64,000 bases of DNA. Origin: Flammulina velutipes (lineage: Eukaryota > Basidiomycota > Agaricomycetes > Agaricales > Physalacriaceae). Location of the stretch: contig CM022369.1 in assembly GCA_011800155.1 (NCBI GenBank), positions 620,001-684,000 of the forward strand, read 5' to 3'. This document shows, one piece after another, positions 1 to 11,591 of this stretch. Under the pieces are notes generated by a model. The model had not been told where the DNA came from. It was given only the letters and a program-made list of their open reading frames with translations, and did not search any database. The number at the start of each line of letters is the position of its first letter. Positions within the stretch are counted from its first letter, which is position 1. The translations under genes and the position numbers were made by a program.

Positions 1-435
1 CCTATATTGCCATAGCCATTGACAGGACTCCTTCTTGCTGGATGCCATCTAAGCTTCATGACTCTCTGATCTGACGCGCGTGTTTTAGTAGTAACTGTTG
101 CGGATGCTCGGATGCTTCAAAACGCTGCGGTCTCTTCATTACGTATGAAGCAAACCTGAAAGTCCTCCGCCAGATGTGCTTTGGATGGCCTGCGGTTTGG
201 GCGCTCCCAACATAGCGGCCGGACTAAAAAAATTGTACCGTATGTCGACGAACGGCGCAACGATAGGATTCATGGTATGTGCCACAAGAATGGACGACGA
301 ACCCACAGAAGAATCTTCTGGCTTCGAACGTCGCTTCAATTGCGGCAGCTTTCACGTCATGTCATCTTAACGCCTTCTCGTTCTCGGGCCCAATACGGTA
401 ATATCAATATCAAGCTCGTTATACGCCTTCGGTGA
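1..435. other. Left edge, no gene supported
   Basis: Short open frames exist on both strands between about 139 and 370, but none has a recognisable motif or a convincing splice context. The stretch may hold the end of a gene lying outside the window. I see only the upstream region of the gene that starts at 498. Confidence 0.4.
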
Positions 436-443
436 TATATAAA
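436..443 (+). promoter_or_regulatory. TATA box of the F-box-like gene
   Basis: The bases TATATAAA lie 55 bases upstream of the in-frame ATG at 498 and only 22 bases upstream of an earlier ATG at 465. Because transcription usually begins some 30 bases or more past a TATA box, this spacing favours 498 as the start codon. It is a sequence match only. Confidence 0.45.
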
Positions 444-497
444 CGGCCGCGAACAAAAGCAGAAATGGTTGGCTCTCCCTTTCATTTGCTTTCAACC

Positions 498-1463
498 ATG
501 TCGTCCTCGTCTGTGATGACCTCGCGCTCCACGCTCATGCACGCCGCACTCGCATACCTCTCAGATGAGATCAACACTCTCGACACCCTCATCTCGTCCA
601 GATCATCCCTCTGTGTCTCCTCCTCCCCGCTGTTGTCCCTCCCTTCGGAACTGCTCTACATCATCCGCTCCCACCTCATACTAGCCATCACTGCGCAGCT
701 CATGGACCGTTCAGTATCCGCTCTGAAGCGATACGAATCGACCCTTCGTGTCCTCCTCTGTCCAGAGTGCATACAATATAACCAAGACGTATACGGCAAA
801 GACGTTTGGAGTTGGGAACAGTTCTCCGGTGCATGCGGATGTTTGCAGAGAGGCTGGAGACTCAAGAACGCTTCCTCCATCACACAACCTTCCTTGTCCA
901 CCATAAATCCCAAACAATTCATTGATCGCACGCATTGGCTGGAATACTACCTCTCACGAAAATCCCTTCGCTTCTTGCACGGTCGTCGCATCCCTTCGTC
1001 CTCAAAATCACCGGAGATCATCTGGGACGCAGTATCCATGGTATTAGCAGACTTCAACTGCAAGCTCGTCCGCGCCAAGGAACGACAGCGCAGATTGCTC
1101 TCGAGAGAAGTGCTAGTCGTGCCCCATGACGTGGAGAACGTTCCTGTCCACGACGAGTGGATCGACGGGGTCACCATACATCGCGTGGATAGGGACCTCG
1201 GACTTTCCCTTTGCCACTCAAACGCAATCGAAGACGCGTCCCCTTCATCTTCCCCTCCATCTCCCCGTGCATCCTATTTCCTGCCCGACTTTCATAAGAT
1301 CACTTCGCGGGAATACTACCCCGAGGTGGCTTTGATTCAACCCACTCTGGATAGCATCTCGTCCGTCCTTGCAACCCTCTTCGCCGTGCCCGTTGCATGC
1401 GCCACCCTCATCCTAACCATTGTATGCTTGTACTCAAGACCGGGCGCCTTCCGTGTCATGTGA
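498..1463 (+). CDS. F-box-like protein with C-terminal membrane anchor
   Basis: Uninterrupted frame of about 321 residues. A short F-box-like segment (LPSELLYIIRSHL) lies near residues 48-60, followed by a cysteine-containing central part (LCPEC, then GACGC) that could bind a metal. The last 30 residues contain a hydrophobic stretch (VLATLFAVPVACATLILTIV) that reads as a single membrane span just before a short basic tail. Basidiomycete genomes hold many such F-box-like proteins of unknown substrate. An ATG at 465 would add 11 residues; I prefer 498 because of the TATA box at 436. The role as a ubiquitin-ligase adaptor is inference, because the F-box match is short and a membrane anchor is unusual for the class. 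Confidence 0.6.
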   Translation: MSSSSVMTSRSTLMHAALAYLSDEINTLDTLISSRSSLCVSSSPLLSLPSELLYIIRSHLILAITAQLMDRSVSALKRYESTLRVLLCPECIQYNQDVYGKDVWSWEQFSGACGCLQRGWRLKNASSITQPSLSTINPKQFIDRTHWLEYYLSRKSLRFLHGRRIPSSSKSPEIIWDAVSMVLADFNCKLVRAKERQRRLLSREVLVVPHDVENVPVHDEWIDGVTIHRVDRDLGLSLCHSNAIEDASPSSSPPSPRASYFLPDFHKITSREYYPEVALIQPTLDSISSVLATLFAVPVACATLILTIVCLYSRPGAFRVM

Positions 1464-2374
1464 AGCGCCTACCCACTCACCTATGCATTACCCAATAGTC
1501 CATTGCCACTATACACACACCAGGTGTCCCTTCCGGAATTCATGTCCCCGTTCACATCATCATCATCGTACATTTAGCTTCTTCCGTCTGCATACTATAC
1601 TTATTTTCCATTCTGTGTACTGTACGTAGCTCGAATCACATTCATCGGTCTAGTCGGGCCTCGGAGGACAATTTAAATATCTGTCGGGACAATCTCTTCT
1701 GTCCGACAAGTCCTGATAAGTCCTGTGCATGTACTGAGTTCTTTCCCCTCGGAACGCCACAATCAAACCACTTATGATCGGCGAACTGACCTTCTAGAGG
1801 TATTCTTGAATACCGGGACGTAAAATCGCATTTACCGTCTGAACGCTGCCGCCTGCGAGGCATTCAAATATGACCCGATTGACACTTATTTTACTCTGAC
1901 CAGATGTGGCGTAAATCAATGATCAGACATAGAACAAACAGGGTATCAAGAAATTGTTACAAGCGGTACGGTAAAGTCACATTTTTTGGTTCCAGCATGC
2001 TACAAGAGTGTCGAAATACTTATCATGGCGAAGAGCATATATAAATATATGTACCTCCGCGTGAACGGAGACAGAGCTGGACTGGGCAGAGTGGGGACGA
2101 GCGATTTAAGAGATAGGCGATGAGATGAAGTTGGTAATAAGCACAATTGTATGGGAGGTGGTGACCAGAAGATGGCAAATGCAGGACGGAGACGGGATTA
2201 GACAGGCAAGTAGAATACGAACATGGTGTAAGAAAAAAGCTGTCGTAAAGTTTGATGGTCTCAGCGACGACGAACGAACGAATCGTGTTTTTGGCGAAGA
2301 TGTGATTCGCACATATATATCTGGCAACACGGGTCAGTTCACGCGGACAGGATACGGAAAAAGTACCCACAATG
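1464..2374. other. Intergenic, no gene seen
   Basis: Space between two genes whose 3' ends face each other. Open frames here (for example 1642-1863 and 2023-2436, minus strand) show no family motif and are best read as chance. It should hold both 3' untranslated regions. A short hairpin-forming pair (GTCGGGACA...TGTCCGAC) lies near 1683-1708. Confidence 0.5.
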
Positions 2375-3980
2375 TTAACGGACGTATTGCTGTGAGAAGC
2401 TGACAAGCAGAAGGGCGTCTTCGAATTTGATACCACTTGAGAACTTCATAGCGGCCTTTTCGCCCTCAGCGTAGTCGAGCGCTAAGGCACTCAGACTGCT
2501 GAGGTCGAGACGGTGATTTCGAGGCGCTTCGGACTTCTGAGGCATCGGAGACGGAGGAGGAGAGGGGGTGACAGCCTCCTGATATTCATCGTCACTGCCA
2601 GCATCCGAATGGGGACCGGCCATGTGCGAGTCCTCGTCGTAGTCCTGATCCATCGGCTCGTCGCCAACAGACGACTCAGTCGACGGGGTTGGTGATCTGG
2701 AGTTGCCTCCCGATGAATGATGAGGGTACGGATAACCATATTCATCGTCGTCGTCGCCAACTTTCTTGGCGCGCCGTCTGGACGTCTGGCGAAGATTGCG
2801 GAACCAGTTCGTGACCTTACCGAGGTCCCTGTGAAACAGATGTTGGGGATCAAAGAGATATGCGGTGATAGCTGGGCAACATACATTCCGATTTCCATGG
2901 CCAGTGCTGTACGCTGTTCGATAGTTGGTGTAGGATTTTTCATGAACAGGTCTTTCAGCGCATCGAGCTGCTGTGGCTCAGGCCGGGCCCGCCTTAGGCG
3001 CGAGGACATGCTGTACGGGGTACCACTGCGACGAGAGGCGCTCCTCTTCGAAGGTGAAGGATCATCAGGCGGTGACGAGTAGACGCTGGGCGAACGACGG
3101 CTTCTGGATGATGCGAGGGATGGATGTTGACTTGCTGGTGGTAGTGCCAGGGACGGATGTTTGCTGGGAGGTGGGAAAGCAGCATATGCTCGGTTCTCTT
3201 GCGGATAGTCGCCTTGCGTAGATATGCTGAGGTCCTCCTTGTTTCGCTTTTGACCATGGCTGCGTGGATTTTGGAGGGAGTCGCTGATACTGGGATAACG
3301 CCTAAAATGGAAAGCCGTTAATGAATGATCGTCAAAAAGTCGGGACAACACGTACATGGTGCTGGAATCTGCTAATGTCTGTTGAGGCTCGTTGTTTGGA
3401 TTGAGATCGTCGGTATGGACTTTTCGCGGAGCCTCGGGCTGCTCAGTCAACGTGCGTGCTCGGACTCGACGAGGAATGATGTCGTTTTCTGGATAAAGTG
3501 AAGGATGGTCTGAATCTGTAGGAGGACGAGATGTCCAGGAAGGAACTTCGTCAGTGGAAGGATGGGTCGAGTGCTGCGAGTGGCTGTCGACGTAGTCGTC
3601 GTCCGGGTAATCACCCGATTCTGAAGGTCGGGGTGTCGAAGAAGTAGACGACGAGTTGGTTGGACGAGAGGGATTTAAACGAACTGAATCCTGCGAAACA
3701 ACCTTTGCGGTCAGGGTACGTTTCTTTGTGCTTGCCCGTTTGTTTTGGAACCATGAATTGACTGTCTTGGTTTCCCTGGAGCAGCGAGACAAAGATTAAT
3801 ATTGTCTCCTAGATGTGTGAAAGAAAGAACATACATTCCTAGCTGCTCTGCCAACGACGTCCTGACTTCGAGCGCTGGATGCTCATCCCTGTCGTACAGC
3901 TCATTGAGGGCAGCAAGCTGTGAAGGCGAATGTCTGTTACGAGGCTTCTTAGGCCTATCGGCGGACGCGACGGGAGGCAT
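2375..3980 (-). CDS. Transcription factor with two homeodomains
   Basis: Starts MPPVASADRPKKPRNRHSP. The first homeodomain follows at once and carries the recognition-helix signature VNSWFQNKR; the second begins near RRARPEPQQLDAL and carries VTNWFRNLRQTSRRR. Between them is a long Ser/Pro/Arg-rich linker, and the tail is acidic. Each homeodomain is cut by a phase-2 intron at the same place, just before helix 3: introns at 3776-3834 and 2829-2886. A further intron of about 50 bases is likely near 3303-3353, although that stretch is also open in frame. The WF-N-R residues needed for DNA contact are present in both domains. It should act in the nucleus as a DNA-binding regulator; its targets cannot be read from the sequence. 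It does not look like the HD1/HD2 mating-type pair, because no divergent partner gene lies next to it. Confidence 0.85.
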
Positions 3981-4653
3981 CTGCGAGCAGGGCGGAGGTG
4001 GACGATGATAGTGGCCGAGAGAAAGAGAGAGGTTTTAGGAAGAGCCGTCTTATATGACAAACCATACAAAGGTGATATGGTCCTCAGATTACATTTCCGT
4101 GCGAACTTTTTTCAATCGATCCGTACTCCGCTAATTTACTCAAAATGTACCGCTATCTAACATTCCTCTATCTCACCGTTCTTTATATTCGCTTTCTATC
4201 CTCTGATTCTCGACAATCTACTGCTATTTGCGAAACAAGATGCTAAATCAAACGACACTGCTCTATGCTCTTTCGCCCTTAAATTTCCATGCGGCATCTC
4301 CCCCAATCGGGGTAAACAGCCTTCACTCTTACCCGACGTCAAGGCAACGCCGAAAGAGAGCAGCGTAGATTGCAATGAATACAGCTCAAGATAGACTGCG
4401 ATCTTCTCGCTGAACGCTGAGACTTCACGTATGTCCATTTTAAAGGGTAAATTCTTCCTGTCAACTTTGAACCTAGCCGGAAATGCTGCCAGAGGTCATG
4501 TGTCTGACATCATTTATGATACAAGTACCTCGAACGTTGGATTGGAACATCGGACTCCGATTGTGGTGGTGAGTCTCACAATCAATAAGGATAGGTGCCA
4601 GGTGAGTATTATACATTCCCAGTGGATTAGGTATGATATGATCCGTCTTGCAG
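3981..4653. other. Upstream region of the homeobox gene
   Basis: No convincing coding frame. It contains the promoter of the minus-strand homeobox gene and the 3' flank of the pantothenate kinase gene, which runs in the same direction. Confidence 0.45.
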
Positions 4654-6417
4654 TTATTCCTGTTCTGGGTTAATATTCTTTATCCAGGCTCCGATTGAGC
4701 CACTGGAGAGGGTGAGTGCGTGCGCAAAACGTGTAGAGGTCGCACTCACAGGAAGCCTTCGTGACGAAGGAACAAGGCACGTTTGGTACCCTTACTCCAG
4801 AATCGAATCGCATAAGAAAGTGTCGAGATGGTCGCTGCATGGCCTGAATACAAAACGACTTAGGAAAGGCTACAAGAAGGCGGGGAAGAGACTTGCCTCG
4901 GATAAAGCAGCCGCCAAAGTATATTCGTTCTAGATTATATTTTTCTGCATTCATATATCTGTCGATCCGTCAGAAAAGTGGAACGAGCATAACAAACCGT
5001 CTGGACGCACGCAATCTGTCCGATATTATTCGAAACGGCGTAAAGTAGACTTCTGCTAATGTCCTCTGGCGAAAACTGGGTCTTTTCCATACCCTTCTTG
5101 AAGACTTTGCCGAAAGAACTTGCGATCATGGTCGACTTTAGACCCAACTTGGAATAGTCCTGCCCGTAGATGTCTCCAACTAGCATGTCGACTGAAGCGT
5201 TGTCCCCGTTCTCTGAAAATGCCAACATCTCTGCGAAGAGTTAGGCGATAGCGTAGGGAAGAAGACGACGTGAACACTGACCATCAAAGGTGGTAGCAGG
5301 CGTTAGAAGGCTCAACAGTCCCCATAAGGTGCCACCACCGAGGCTCGTTCCGCTGACACGCTCGAACTTGCCGTCCTCGTCGACTTTGATGATTGATACA
5401 CCAGATCCGATATTTACCAATAGACAAGGTAGCTGAGGCGTTGGATGGTGCTCAAAAGTAACGGAGTATGATGGAGGATTAGGACTTGGTCGCTCGAAAA
5501 CGCCATCGACGCCGTTCTTGATGGTCGGATGAGAAACAGTTTGGATGAGTTCGTCAGAGAAGTAGTAGACTTCGTCGGGAATTAGGGTGATGAACTTGAG
5601 TCCTTCGATAAGACACTCCATCTCGTCCTCCCGTCGCACCTCGACACACAATTCATCCTTGAAGAGTTCATAGAACTTGTGCGCACCGCCGCCCGTAGCC
5701 ATGATTTTCACTCCCTTGCGCATGTCCTCAATAGGGACGTCGTTGACTTCCGCAGACCGCGCTATGAGCTGCTGGATGAAGTCCACGCATTCATGGATAT
5801 TGTCCGTCTCGAAGCGTTCAAAGTTGAGTGAGCCTCCAGGAAAGTGCTGTGAAGTGCGCCGGAGCATGGAGTCGCGGAGAAGACCGATGTTGTCGATGCC
5901 GGAGAGGCCATGGTGGGGAGCGTCGAGAACGAGCGGGGTGAGGGCACCATTAAGCCTAGCACTTGGGCTGGAGCCAGAGCCTGAGCCTGTGGGGGATGCA
6001 GGCTCGGATGGGGAAAGCGATCGTGGGGTGGATATGGAACTGGGGGGACTCGACCCAGCCGTCGCAACTACAGATGGAGAAGACGGCGGGTCGGGAGATC
6101 GTGTAAAGTACACAACCTTGGCGAGCGAGCCGCCGACCTAGAATAGTCTGAGATTCATTTGATTCCACTGGGGAAAACGCGGTGAACTCACATCGACTGC
6201 TATGTGCGACACGGGCTCTATGTGATTTGGTAGATATATTCCTCGACTGTCCCGTGTCTAAGAACGACCATGGATGAGCAGGCAACAGCGGTGTGGCGGA
6301 ATGAGTTGCAATTACCTCCGGCGATTCTTCAGAGAGAATCACAGCTCCTCGTGTGTCGACATGGATAACCTTCGCAGACGGCAGCGATGGCGACGAAAGC
6401 ACATTATTGGCTGGCAT
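4654..6417 (-). CDS. Pantothenate kinase (type II, eukaryotic)
   Basis: Catalyses ATP-dependent phosphorylation of pantothenate, the first and controlling step of coenzyme A synthesis, normally in the cytosol. The ATP-binding start of the ASKHA fold is rebuilt across the first intron (6138-6191): HIAVDVGGSLAKVVYF. Further family blocks follow in order: KIMATGGGAHKF, CLLVNIGSGVSIIKV, SGTSLGGGTLWGLL, MLVGDIYGQDY and IYFGGCFIRG. The end is rebuilt across a last intron as FLGSIGAWIKNI with a stop at 4654. Several short introns break the frame. A Ser/Pro/Gly-rich insertion of roughly 60 residues after the first block (around 5940-6100) is not part of the core enzyme. The kinase family is often inhibited by acetyl-CoA, but nothing here shows regulation directly. 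Confidence 0.92.
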
Positions 6418-6640
6418 TGTAGCAATTCAGAGTGACGGTGAGTGGGCGGACCAAAACATCACCGTGGTCGCTTCGGCAAAGTTGGTTGCCTTTATCTTAC
6501 GATTTCCGAGACATTATGTGGCTCCACCGAGTGCGTCCGCAAAACTGCATTCGGTACACTCGGATCCAGCTGTCTCCATATGAACAAGCGCATTCGATAT
6601 TCCACCGCGACAATCATACAATAAAGAATTGAATCCACAT

Positions 6641-9600
6641 CTAACCACCGACAGCAGCGAGGACTAGGTTGCACGCTTCCTGCTTTTCTGCTCGGACACC
6701 CAGCTCTAACGTCACGCCCTGCCCCTTTGAGAATGTCATCCTACAGCGCGCAAGCACCTTTCCGCCGCCGCCGCTTACAATACCTGACAGATTGAGAGTA
6801 TGTACAGACGTCGATTGAGGCACCTCCGTGCCGCCAAGCGGTTCCATGTTTAGGACCTCAACAATAGAGTCGCATGCAGCTACGATGTCTGTTCAACAAA
6901 AATACTTTCACAAAACGAGACAGTCTCACCTTTCAAACTCTCCATGGCAGACAAGGCGAACGTCTCAGTTGCACTGACTCCTGAACGTAGCCTGTCCCAT
7001 TCAGCACCAAAAGTCACGTAACTTGGGACAATATAGTCGCCTCCAGCACTCAGCTCAACATCTTCCAGTTGATACTCATCCTCGTAGCCTTCCTCCTCTG
7101 GTTCATTAGTCAAGGGGTCAACTTCCTTGCTCACGAACTTCATGAGACACGTGAACGACGCGACAGCATAATCCTGAGGGGACTCCCGGGTAAATGACAC
7201 GTAGACGATGCTTGGAGAGGACGAGGCGGACAGGCTGGGAACGGGAATGATAAAATCTTCTGTCAAACCAGACCCTTCGGACTGCGGCTGCATAATAATC
7301 GACAGGTTCTCAAGCACGGTATCAGGCAACGTGTTCGCCACATTGAACTGTAAGCGATATCAACTTTGAGACCAACGAGAATGTCGAGAGTCAATCCTTA
7401 CCTGGAACACAATGTGTTCTTGGAAGATATGCTTGACACAAGTGACTTGATACTCAGTCTCGCTTTCAGTGAGCTGAGACGGCGAAGAGCTGCTGTTGAG
7501 AACATTGCCGTATTCCACAAATTCAGGCACTTGTGCCAATTGTTGAGCGTAGACGGAACGGGTTTCTTCGGCAGAGGGTGGCGGAGGAGCGTCGGCAATC
7601 TTTTTCGTTGTCGGAACGCCGATGATGTCAAGTGTGCTGGGACCTGCTTCAGAGATTAGCAGACGGTATAGAGCATGGCAAAGAACATACGGGCTGCGTC
7701 TTGCGACGCTTGAGCTCTACTGATCTTGGGGACATCAGTAGTGTCTAACGGCGCGGCCGCAGCCTCGGGATCTTTGACATAAGCAACGAGTTTGGCCTCC
7801 AGTGCAGCCAAGGAGAATACTGAATCTTCAGAAAGTGTAAGTCAATCGGGTTCTAGGCGAATTTGACCACACGGACCATTCTTAACATATGCATCAGCCA
7901 AAGACTTTTCCTCAAAAGTCCGGAGATAAAGAGCTGCACGGTCCCGCACTTCGTCGTCAACATCATCCAAACAACTGGTAACAATGTCAGTATTAAAGAA
8001 AGGTTAGGCGGTAAAGTACCTACCGGTTTAACAAAACGTTGATACTCCCTCGAAATTTAGCGTCAGATGAATTAACGCCAAACTTACCCAATGAAGAAAC
8101 AGCAGCAGCCCGAACAGTCGCGTTCTCGAGAACAACTCGGTTGTAGATGAAGCGAATGAATTTGGTCGGGTGTGGCGATTTTGGTCCCTCCATCCCCAGA
8201 AGGTGCAGGATACGAACAGAGAGCTTGGTGAACTCGCAATCTTCGATAAACTCGCATAGATGCGACAGCGCTTGTTCCTTGCATTCACCGATGAATTTGA
8301 TCATATCGATGATGGCGTCCACAGCAGCACGCTTGAAGTCATAACCACCCTCGTCGCGAAGAATCCCAGATAGGAAAGTCAACATAGACGCATGTTTGGA
8401 AGGAAATTTGAGGCAAAGAGAGCGAATAGCATCCACGATAATAACCTTGAACTCGTCGCCAATTTCGGACATGAAACCCGTGATTTGCTTGAGGAGACGG
8501 TCGACAGACGCCTCGTTTCCGGTCTTGAGTAAAGTGGTGATTGCATAGGTTGCGACACTCCTGTTGGCGTCCGTAACGAGATTCTCCAGATCGATGTTGC
8601 AAGTCGCAACGCTGGCGGGATACGTCAAAGCTACGTTCGCGAGTGTACGTGTGGCGGCGAATTTCAGAGCAGGTTTAGGTGAAGAAAGGAAGAGCTGCAT
8701 AACTACAGTACATATATTAGTAATATATCAATTGAAGAAAGATATTTCCTTACCTGCCACTGGTCTCGCGAGCTGAGCTGGCGTGATATTTCGCATCTCA
8801 AAAATTGCTCGAGCTGCCTCAAAGTTGACCATATCACTCTTATGGCGGAGCCAACCGACCAACATTTCTAGAATTTGGGGTTGCATGCTGAGGCGAGTTA
8901 GAATTGAGGCATATGAGGAGCTGATTAGACGTACTTGGGATCTTCGTCCATGATTTTGGCGCCATAGCGAATGAGCATACACAAAGCCATTGGGTTCTTC
9001 AAAACCGAGGCAACACCAGATTTCCCCCCTCCCAGTTGTTGAATCATTTTCGTCACTGCCATTCTGTCGTGTTGCCGTATGAGATACAACAAGCCCAACG
9101 CATGGTACTGTGTGATATAGCTCGTGGAAGGAAGCGACTGAGTGCCGGTCGGAGTACCACTGGCAGAGAATCCAAGATATCCACCAGAGGACGACGCGCT
9201 GAATAACGTGGAGGCTGATTTGGCATTGACGGCTTCCTGCGCTTCGTTCACCCATCGTTTGACGACATCTTTGGCGAATGGGAAGAGATGATAGGACGAC
9301 ACGAGGGCGGCACTGGCGATGGCAGGATTGCGGTCGACGATAGCAGCTTTGAAGAACCGTTCAACACCTTGGGCCATGGAAGGCTATGCATTGCTAAGTC
9401 GATGGAATTTGGGTACAGAGAACGTGGAACTCACGTCGATTATACGGCAGAGTGCGCGGATAGCATTTGGGCGGTAGATGACTTCGGAATTTGGTTGCAT
9501 GTCCTTCATGATACTGCTCGTGACCATTATGACATCCTCAGCCGTAGTTGCGAGTTCCTTGATAGCCAGGTAGACTGCTTGTCGAAGAGCACTCTGGGAA

Positions 9601-9889
9601 AGTCCATCAAGAACATGCTCCCCGTCGATAATCTAGCACTCACGTCCTTATGCTGGAAAAGCTTCGTAGTACCAAAGAATAGCTCAGTGGCTTCCTGCGT
9701 TCCGAATGTCTCACCGACATAGAGCAGATAAATAATGCGTGTCAAAAGTGCCCTGCACTTTCGGGGACTAATGGGCGATTCGTTGAAGACGCGAGCCTCC
9801 TGGATGATGGTGGTTTTGTTATTATAAAAGGCGCTGAGACCGCTTTCGTCGTCTCGCTTAGACTGGAAGCTCAGCGCGAATGAAGCCAT
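6641..9889 (-). CDS. SEC21: Coatomer subunit gamma (COPI)
   Basis: Gamma subunit of the COPI coat, which forms vesicles for Golgi-to-ER and intra-Golgi transport. The adaptin-like N-terminal solenoid is clear: [19 protein letters not shown], then [33 protein letters not shown] and the blocks [15 protein letters not shown] and [13 protein letters not shown]. The C-terminal appendage domain follows (6641-7341), with an acidic loop ([22 protein letters not shown]) typical of fungal gamma-COP, and ends LVLAAVGG. Many short introns interrupt it; for example, the second exon begins after the block around 9650. The start [17 protein letters not shown] is the only good ATG. A pantothenate kinase gene lies downstream on the same strand with about 220 bases between, without functional link. 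Confidence 0.93.
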
Positions 9890-10152
9890 GGTGCAGAGAG
9901 TAAGCTACACAGCCGGGCGTTGGATGTCGTGGACGTGTCGGAGAAAGAAAACATAGTTTCGAATTTGGATATTACATGTAAATTAATACATAAACAAAAT
10001 GCGTAAGGTACATAGTTCCCTTAGTGGTGTGCTCATGCGGTCCTACTTTCATCGATGTGTTGACATGCATATGGCTGCATAGGTCAAACCAGAATGCCAG
10101 CATTAAGAGACTGCCCTTGAAGTCGTCTACAATATGGGCACCAAGAAAGTCA

Positions 10153-11046
10153 TTACCGGCGTAGTAGTACCTCGCCGTCATATTCCAACAATACCCTTGT
10201 ATCCGTATTTCCAGAGGACATCTCTGGTCCAACGACAAGGTTATCTCTTTCCCAACCGCGATGACCGCAATATGGGTGATTGGGATGTCCCAAAAGCACT
10301 GGAACTAGTCATAAAATACACCAATGTCCTTCAACCGTGAAAGCGACGTGACGTATCTTCAAAATGTCTGGTTGTTCGGAGGAGATGTTGACAGATAGCT
10401 CGACTATTTGCAGCTCAGGGTAATCCAACTTGTCAAGAGAATTGTAGACGTGGAGAGCGGCGAATGAATCCTCTTCAGGGTCATCGGAACCTTTAACTTC
10501 ACTGTCAAGTAGTAGTAAACCGGATGTGGCGGAGGTTAGGGAGAGAATGGAAGCTCATTGAAGAGTCTCTAGGGCATCACGGTTGGGAAAGCTCATCCTC
10601 AGAATTTTGACTCCACAAAGAGAGATAAAGTGTGAAATATCAACGGCCGTGTCTTTGGTGATATTGAGGATAACAAGGGGTGGATCTGCAAGGCCGAATG
10701 AAGGAGGGGCGAAAAGTTTTGTGATAGAAGCCGCCGCCTGAGCTCCAAAAACTGTGAGGTGTCACAATGAAGTGCTGGTGCACGTCGAAGATCGTCTGTT
10801 CGCACTATATCACAGTCCTGCAATCTCAGAGACCTGTGGGCCGAATCTAGGCACACCGCAAATAGAGCTTTCGCACAACGCGTAGGAATGTACAGATGCG
10901 ATGGGAGAGGATTTCGACGGCAGATGTAAATCGGGGGAGAGACTGCTGTGCCGTAGAAAAGAATAGATGGTCCTGGGCGGTGGGTGAAAATGGAACAGGC
11001 GGATGGGCTCGTGGACTCGTCGGCGGAGTGCACATACAGTATTCAA
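10153..11046 (-). pseudogene. Decayed F-box/leucine-rich-type gene
   Basis: The minus strand from about 10788 down to the stop at 10153-10155 reads as one frame in which coding-like text is cut by TGA codons at 10762-10764, 10555-10557 and 10309-10311, with a further in-frame TGA at 10810-10812. Pieces such as HLTVFGAQAAASITKLF, PPLVILNITKDTAVD, YPELQIVELSVNI and HPNHPYCGHRGWERD resemble the leucine-rich tails of basidiomycete F-box proteins. Upstream, coding-like pieces sit in other frames (for example RSLRLQDCDIVRTDDL in a second frame), so at least one shift is also likely. No F-box itself could be recognised. Introns hiding the stops are possible but the text continues in the same frame across each stop, which argues against splicing. 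Confidence 0.55.
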
Positions 11047-11050
11047 GGAG

Positions 11051-11591
11051 GGTCACCGATCAAGGAGTTCTAGTTTTCTGAGAATGACGTTCAGTTCTGA
11101 ATCCTAAAAGGGTAATGTACGATGTTTGCTCGTGAATCTGGTCCGTGCGCATAGCGCTTGATATAAATACAGGCGCCTAACATCATAATAACTCATACTT
11201 ACCTTGATGGCACAGGTTCCTTCAATTCCCGGATTTGTGGGCCGTGGAAGTCCTCCATAGCACGGCGACCTTGTCCACACAGAGGGTGTCTGCGGCTTGT
11301 ATAAGCTTCGGCTTATGCATCGTCTCAATATTTTCCTGTCCCACTTTGGCCACTCTGGCTGGATGGGCCCTTTTTTTTTGGGCCTTTTCGCGTCCTGACC
11401 CTAACCCTAATATATTGATGTGGCGCAATATGAGTTGGACATAGGACTTTGACAACTCGCATGGAACAAATGTTTTCGACGTAGAGCTCTATGCAGTACG
11501 CCTTTGCGTTCTGTTTCCGGAGAAATTCTTGGTAAAATGTCCAGCTTGAATACTATGCAGTACTAGTAGAGTCATGTGAAACTGGTAATCA
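11051..11591. other. Intergenic, no gene seen
   Basis: No supported gene. A poly-T run sits near 11371-11379 and two copies of the telomere-type unit CCCTAA at 11399-11410. It probably contains the 3' flank of the E2 gene and the dead promoter of the decayed gene. Confidence 0.4.

Noticed and set aside
2375..3980. Mating-type homeodomain (HD1/HD2) locus
   Set aside because: There is no divergent homeodomain partner, and both homeodomains lie in one reading frame with an internal duplication signature.
5677..6141. 154-residue plus-strand frame
   Set aside because: Antisense to strongly conserved pantothenate kinase blocks; no own motif.
11399..11410. Two CCCTAA units, like an internal telomere repeat
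   Set aside because: Only two units, with no longer array or degenerate copies around them; chance is enough.
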